A DNA stretch of 26,451 bases from DATFDN01 sp049591635 (GTDB lineage: Bacteria > Pseudomonadota > Alphaproteobacteria > Acetobacterales > Acetobacteraceae): NCBI GenBank assembly GCA_049591635.1, contig JBAWFF010000039.1, positions 1-26,451 on the forward strand, written 5' to 3'. How positions within the stretch are numbered: the first letter of the stretch is position 1; every line of letters begins with the position of its first letter. This document shows positions 22,156 through 26,451 of the stretch, piece by piece. The notes beneath the pieces are model-generated. The model was not told the DNA's origin and did not search any database. It saw only the letters and a program-made list of their open reading frames with translations. A program made the translations under genes and the position numbers.

Positions 22156-25100
22156 ACTCCGCCGCCGCCACCGCCGCGCCGCCGAACCGCAGGCGCAGCC
22201 GCTCGAACGCCAGATAGATCACCGGCGTCGTGTAAAGCGTCAGCAACTGCGACAGCAGCAGCCCGCCGATGATGGTGATCCCCAGCGGCGAACGCAGTTC
22301 CGCCCCCGCTCCGCCTTCGGCCACCAGCGGCACCGCGCCGAGCAGCGCCGCCATCGTCGTCATCATGATCGGGCGGAAGCGCAGCAGGCACGCCTCCTCG
22401 ATCGCCGCGCGCGGAGCGAGCCCGCGCGTGCGCTCCGCGTCGAGCGCGAAGTCGATCATCATGATCGCGTTCTTCTTCACGATCCCCATCAGCAGCACGA
22501 TCCCGACCAGCGCGACCAGCGACAGATCGGTTCCCGTCGCCAGCAGCGCGAGCAGCGCGCCGATGCCGGCCGACGGCAGCGTGGAGAGGATCGTCACCGG
22601 ATGGATCCAGCTCTCGTAGAGCACGCCCAGCACGATGTAGATGACCACGAGGGAGGCCAGGATCAGCCACGGCTCCTCGGCGAGCGAGCGTTGGAACTCC
22701 GCCGCGTCGCCGGCGAAATCGCCGGAGATGGTCGCCGGCATCCCGATCGTCGCCTCGGCGGCGCGCACGGCGTCCACGGCGTCGCCGAGCGAGTAGCCCG
22801 GCGCGGTATCGAAGCTGATCGTCGCCGAGGGGAACTGCTCCTCATGCGTCACCACCAGCGGGGCCGTGGTGCGCCTGATCGTCGCGACCTGCGAAAGCGG
22901 CACCTGCGCGTCCGCCGTGCCCGGCACCCGCAGCAGCCCGAGCGTCGCCGGATCGGCTTGCCACGCCGGTCCGGCTTCAAGGATCACCCGGTACTGGTTC
23001 GCTTGGCCGAAAATCGTCGAGATCTGGCGTTGACCGAAGGCGTCGTACAGCGTGTCCTCGACCGCCTGCATACTCACGCCGAGCCGCATCGCGGCCTGGC
23101 GGTCGACCGTCACCTCGGTCTTGAACCCCTCGTTCTGCTGGTCCGACGCGACGTTGCGCAGCGCCGGCTCGGCCTGCAGCGCGGCCAGCAGGCGCGGGGT
23201 CCAGGTCGCCAGTTCTGCGGCGTCGGTGTCGATCAGCGTGTATTGATACTCGGTCCGGCTGACCTGCGTGCCCAACGTGACGTCCTGCACCGGCTGGAAC
23301 CATGCCGTCAGCCCGGGCACCGCATCGACGTCGGCGCGTAGCCGGGCGATGACCGCCGCCATCCCGTCGCGTTGTCCGAGCGGCTTTAGCGAGATCGTCA
23401 GCCGCCCGGTGTTCGGCGTCGCGTTGATGGCGCCGGCGCCGACGAAGGAGATCACGCCCGCCACCGCCGGGTCGCGCATGATCCGCTCGGCCGCGTCGTT
23501 CTGCAGCGTCGTCAGGCGCGGGATGGAAATGCTTTGCGCGGCCTCGGTAACGGCGATGATCGTTCCGGTATCCTGCCGCGGCAGGAACCCCTTGGGCACG
23601 ATCACGTAGAGGCCGATGGTGCCTACCAGGGTGGCGATCGCGACGATGAGCAGCAGGCCCTGACGCGCCAGCGCCCAGGCGAGGGTGCGCCGATACAGGT
23701 CCAGCATCGAATCGAACCCCGCTTCCAGCGCGCGGGAGACGCGTCCGGGCGGCGCCTCGCTCGCCGGACGCAGCAGCCGCCCGCACAGCATGGGCGTGAG
23801 CGTGAGCGAGACGACGGCCGAGACAATGACGGCGATCGAGAGGGTGACGGCGAATTCGGAAAACAGGCGGCCGACCACGCCGGACATGAACAGCAGCGGG
23901 ATGAACACCGCGATCAGCGACACCGTCAGCGACACGATGGTGAAGCCGATCTGCCCGGCGCCGCGAAATGCCGCCTCCATCGGGCTCATGCCGGCCTCGA
24001 CATAGCGGACGACGTTCTCGATCATCACGATCGCGTCGTCGACCACGAAGCCGGTCGCCACGACGAGGGCCATCAACGAGAGGTTGTCGAGGCTGTAGCC
24101 CAGCAGGTCCATCACCCCGAAGGTGCCGACCAGCGACAGCGGCAGCGCGATCGCCGGAATGAAGGTCGCCCGCAACGAGCGCAGGAACGCGAAGATCACC
24201 AGCACGACAAGCACGATCGCCATGATCAGCGTGATCTGCACCTCGCGGACCGAAGCGCGGATGCTCTGCGTGCGGTCGGTGACGATGTTGAGATGGATGC
24301 CCGCCGGCATCGCGTGCTCCAGCATCGGCAGCGCCGCCTTGAGGCGATCGACCGTCTGCACGATGTTCGCGCCCGGCTGGCGCTGGATGTCGAGCACCGC
24401 CGCCGGCTCCTGGCGTCCGTCGTGGAAATACCACGCCCCGACCCGGTCGTTCTCGACGCCGTCGATGACGCCGCCGACCGCCGACAGCCGCACCGGCGCG
24501 TTGTTCCGCCAGGCGATGATGAGGTCGCGGTACTGATCGGCCGACAGCAGTTGGTCGTTGGCTCCCACCGAGACCGCTTGGCGGGGTCCGTCGAAGCCGC
24601 CCTTGGCGCCGTTGGTGTTGGCCGCCGATACGGCGCTGCGCACGTCCTCCATCGACAGGCCGTAGGCGGCGAGGCGCGCCGGATCGACGCGTACCCGCAC
24701 CGCCGGGCGCACTCCGCCCTCGACCGTCACCTTCCCCACGCCGTCGATCTGCGCGAGCTTCGGTTGCAGCACGGTGTCGGCGGCGTCGCCGACCTCGGCC
24801 ATCGGCAGCGAATCCGACGTCAACGCCAGCGTCAGGATCGGCGCGTCGGCGGGGTTCACCTTGGAGTAGACCGGTGGGTAGGGCAGGGACGCCGGCAGCG
24901 TGCCGGCCGCGGCGTTGATCGCCGCCTGCACGTCCTGCGCCGCCGAATCCAGGTTGCGGGTCAGGTCGAACTGCAAGGTGATCTGACTGGTTCCCTCGGA
25001 GCTTGCCGAGGTCATCGTGGCGATGCCGGGAATCTGGCCGAACTGACGCTCCAGCGAAGCGGTAATCAGCGTTGAGACGGTCTCCGGCCCGGCGCCGGGC

Positions 25101-25252
25101 AGCTGCGTGGTCACCTGGATGGTCGGGAAATCGACCTGCGGCAACGCCGAGACCGGCAGCGCGCGATAACCCAGGGCGCCGGCGAGCAGGATCGCGATCG
25201 CCAGCAGCCAGGTCGCGATCGGCCGCGCGATGAAAGGCGCCGAGATGTTCAC
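22154..25252 (-). CDS. mdtB: RND multidrug efflux permease, MdtB-like
   Basis: A 1032-aa HAE1-type permease, the same length as its downstream paralogue, which suggests an old duplication. The Asp405-Asp406 pair lies in TGFVVDDAIVMIENVV, and the loop LDIQRQPGANIVQTVDRLK is characteristic of MdtB. The conserved VLYESWIHPVTILSTLPSAG and MGIVKKNAIMMIDFALDAE blocks are present. The GTG start overlaps the adaptor stop (GTGA). It sits in the inner membrane and should export drugs or bile-like compounds together with the MdtC-like permease through a TolC-type channel encoded elsewhere. Confidence 0.93.
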   Translation of the reverse strand: MNISAPFIARPIATWLLAIAILLAGALGYRALPVSALPQVDFPTIQVTTQLPGAGPETVSTLITASLERQFGQIPGIATMTSASSEGTSQITLQFDLTRNLDSAAQDVQAAINAAAGTLPASLPYPPVYSKVNPADAPILTLALTSDSLPMAEVGDAADTVLQPKLAQIDGVGKVTVEGGVRPAVRVRVDPARLAAYGLSMEDVRSAVSAANTNGAKGGFDGPRQAVSVGANDQLLSADQYRDLIIAWRNNAPVRLSAVGGVIDGVENDRVGAWYFHDGRQEPAAVLDIQRQPGANIVQTVDRLKAALPMLEHAMPAGIHLNIVTDRTQSIRASVREVQITLIMAIVLVVLVIFAFLRSLRATFIPAIALPLSLVGTFGVMDLLGYSLDNLSLMALVVATGFVVDDAIVMIENVVRYVEAGMSPMEAAFRGAGQIGFTIVSLTVSLIAVFIPLLFMSGVVGRLFSEFAVTLSIAVIVSAVVSLTLTPMLCGRLLRPASEAPPGRVSRALEAGFDSMLDLYRRTLAWALARQGLLLIVAIATLVGTIGLYVIVPKGFLPRQDTGTIIAVTEAAQSISIPRLTTLQNDAAERIMRDPAVAGVISFVGAGAINATPNTGRLTISLKPLGQRDGMAAVIARLRADVDAVPGLTAWFQPVQDVTLGTQVSRTEYQYTLIDTDAAELATWTPRLLAALQAEPALRNVASDQQNEGFKTEVTVDRQAAMRLGVSMQAVEDTLYDAFGQRQISTIFGQANQYRVILEAGPAWQADPATLGLLRVPGTADAQVPLSQVATIRRTTAPLVVTHEEQFPSATISFDTAPGYSLGDAVDAVRAAEATIGMPATISGDFAGDAAEFQRSLAEEPWLILASLVVIYIVLGVLYESWIHPVTILSTLPSAGIGALLALLATGTDLSLVALVGIVLLMGIVKKNAIMMIDFALDAERTRGLAPRAAIEEACLLRFRPIMMTTMAALLGAVPLVAEGGAGAELRSPLGITIIGGLLLSQLLTLYTTPVIYLAFERLRLRFGGAAVAAAE

Positions 25253-26451
25253 GACGCGCGCTTATGCTTTCCCGCTTCGGGCGGCGTCTTCGGCGGCGGC
25301 GCCGGCTGGCCCGCCGCCGGGGCGATCGTCACCTTCTTGCCGTCCGACAGGCGCGAGGCGCCGTCGGTGACGACCTCCTGGCCCGGCTGGACGCCGCTCG
25401 TGAGGATGGCCGCGTCGGCGTCCTGGTGGCCGACCACCACGGCTTGGCGGACCACGGTGTCGTCCGGCTTCACGACGTAGACGTAATCGCCGTTCGGTCC
25501 GCGCTGCACGGCCGCCGGGGGCACGGTCACCGCGTCGTGCACGGTCGATACCCGCACCCGCACCCGCACGAAGCCGCCGGGCCACAGCGTCTCCTTCGGA
25601 TTGGGGAACGTCGCCTTCAGCTTGATCGTGCCGGTGGTCGGATCGACCTGGTTGTCGAGCACCGCCAGCGTGCCCCGGTCCAGCACCGCGCCGGCCGCCG
25701 GCCCCGCCTCGTTCATCGCCAGCACCGGCGCCGGCGTCGAGGCGGCCATCGCGGCGGCGATCTGCGCCAGGTCCTGCTGCGGCAGGTTGAACACCACCGA
25801 GATCGGCTGGAGCTGCGTGAGCACGACCAGCCCGGTCGCATCGGCGGCATGGACGATGTTGCCGGCATCGACCGCGCGGATGCCGGCCCGCCCGGTGATC
25901 GGGGCGGTGATGGTGGTGTAGCTCAGCATCGTCCGCGCGGTGTCGATCGCCGCCTGATCGCCCTCGACCTGCGCGGTCAATTGCGCCACCAGCGATTTCT
26001 GCGTGTCCGCCGTCTGCCCGGTGGTGTACTTGTTTTGCACCAGCTTCTGGTACCGCGCGAGGTCGACCCGCGCGTTCGCCAGCAGCGCCTCGTCCTGCGC
26101 TTTCTTCGCGACCGCCTGATCGAGCGCCGCCTGGTAGGTGCGGGGGTCGATCCTCGCCAGCACCTGTCCCTTGGTGACCTCCTGGCCCTCCTGGAAATCG
26201 ACCTCCAGCAGCTTGCCGTCCACCATCGGCTTGATGGTGACGGTGTTGAACGCTTGAACGGTCCCCAGCGCATCGAGCCAGATCGGCACGTCGCCCTGCT
26301 TCGCGGACGTGACGAGCACCGGGACAGGCGCATTCGCCGCCCGGCTGGCCGCGGTCGGCGCCGGCTTGTGGGCCGGCCAGAACCAGACCGCCGCGCCGAT
26401 CGCCGCCAGCAGAAGCGCCGTCACTAGCCACGTCAGCACGCGGCTCCGCCG
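25249..26451 (-). CDS. mdtA: RND efflux periplasmic adaptor, MdtA-like (5' end missing)
   Basis: Membrane-fusion protein linking the RND permeases to an outer-membrane channel. The frame is open to the window edge (residues RRSR before GTG 26439), so the true start probably lies outside. It has an N-terminal membrane anchor (LTWLVTALLLAAIGAAVWFW), a lipoyl half (TIKPMVDGKLLEVDFQEGQE), a helical hairpin (around DQAVAKKAQDEALLANARVD), the second lipoyl half and beta-barrel (TITAPITGRAGIRAVDAGNI), and a Pro/Lys-rich tail. The order adaptor-permease-permease is that of mdtABC. No two-component regulator is visible in the window. Confidence 0.93.
   Translation of the reverse strand, partial: RRSRVLTWLVTALLLAAIGAAVWFWPAHKPAPTAASRAANAPVPVLVTSAKQGDVPIWLDALGTVQAFNTVTIKPMVDGKLLEVDFQEGQEVTKGQVLARIDPRTYQAALDQAVAKKAQDEALLANARVDLARYQKLVQNKYTTGQTADTQKSLVAQLTAQVEGDQAAIDTARTMLSYTTITAPITGRAGIRAVDAGNIVHAADATGLVVLTQLQPISVVFNLPQQDLAQIAAAMAASTPAPVLAMNEAGPAAGAVLDRGTLAVLDNQVDPTTGTIKLKATFPNPKETLWPGGFVRVRVRVSTVHDAVTVPPAAVQRGPNGDYVYVVKPDDTVVRQAVVVGHQDADAAILTSGVQPGQEVVTDGASRLSDGKKVTIAPAAGQPAPPPKTPPEAGKHKRAS

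Overview
The window is GC-rich chromosomal DNA from an alphaproteobacterium, most likely a Rhodospirillales or Acetobacteraceae-like lineage. The basis is the glyA-nrdR-ribD-ribE-ribB(X)-ribH-nusB gene order, the paired pyrB and metal-less pyrC, small toxin-antitoxin pairs, and REP-like palindromes in several gaps. The lineage is inferred from gene content and codon use, not from a marker RNA. No rRNA, tRNA, CRISPR array, insertion sequence or phage gene was seen.

Layout. Bases 1-1033 hold the end of a branched-chain amino acid (Liv-type) ABC ATPase pair. Bases 1059-1647 are a BrnT/BrnA toxin-antitoxin pair lying directly against pyrB. pyrB and a dihydroorotase homologue that has lost its metal ligands follow, to 3858. 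Bases 4024-6014 hold a PEP-CTERM surface protein divergent from a LuxR-type regulator. Bases 6091-6824 hold an orphan HTH antitoxin-like gene and two palindromic repeats. Bases 6825-9296 are a minus-strand operon of a gamma-glutamyltranspeptidase-like Ntn hydrolase, a flavodoxin-like protein and a DUF2255 protein. Bases 9336-12205 hold a DUF1272 zinc protein, a VOC-MFS gene pair and a divergent alpha/beta hydrolase. Bases 12294-12877 are a MazE/MazF pair.

Bases 12914-18562 are the conserved housekeeping run: glyA, nrdR, then the tightly overlapped riboflavin genes ribD-ribE-ribBX-ribH and nusB. Overlaps of 1 to 4 bases (TGATG and ATGA junctions) suggest one translationally coupled operon from ribD to nusB. 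The minus-strand block 18693-26451 is a CsbD-like stress protein and an MdtABC-type RND efflux operon (adaptor, then two 1032-residue permeases). The adaptor runs off the right edge.

The most notable observations are as follows. A perfect 35-bp inverted repeat (81 bases in total, a multiple of three) is inserted in frame inside ribD. A related palindrome fills the gap between the two RND permease genes. Two biosynthetic proteins (PyrC-like and the C-terminal half of RibB) have lost their metal-binding residues, so active dihydroorotase and GTP cyclohydrolase II should be encoded elsewhere. A toxin-antitoxin module sits 5 bases upstream of pyrB, with no visible separate ribosome-binding site for pyrB. 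I did not find a clear, wholly new multi-gene system.
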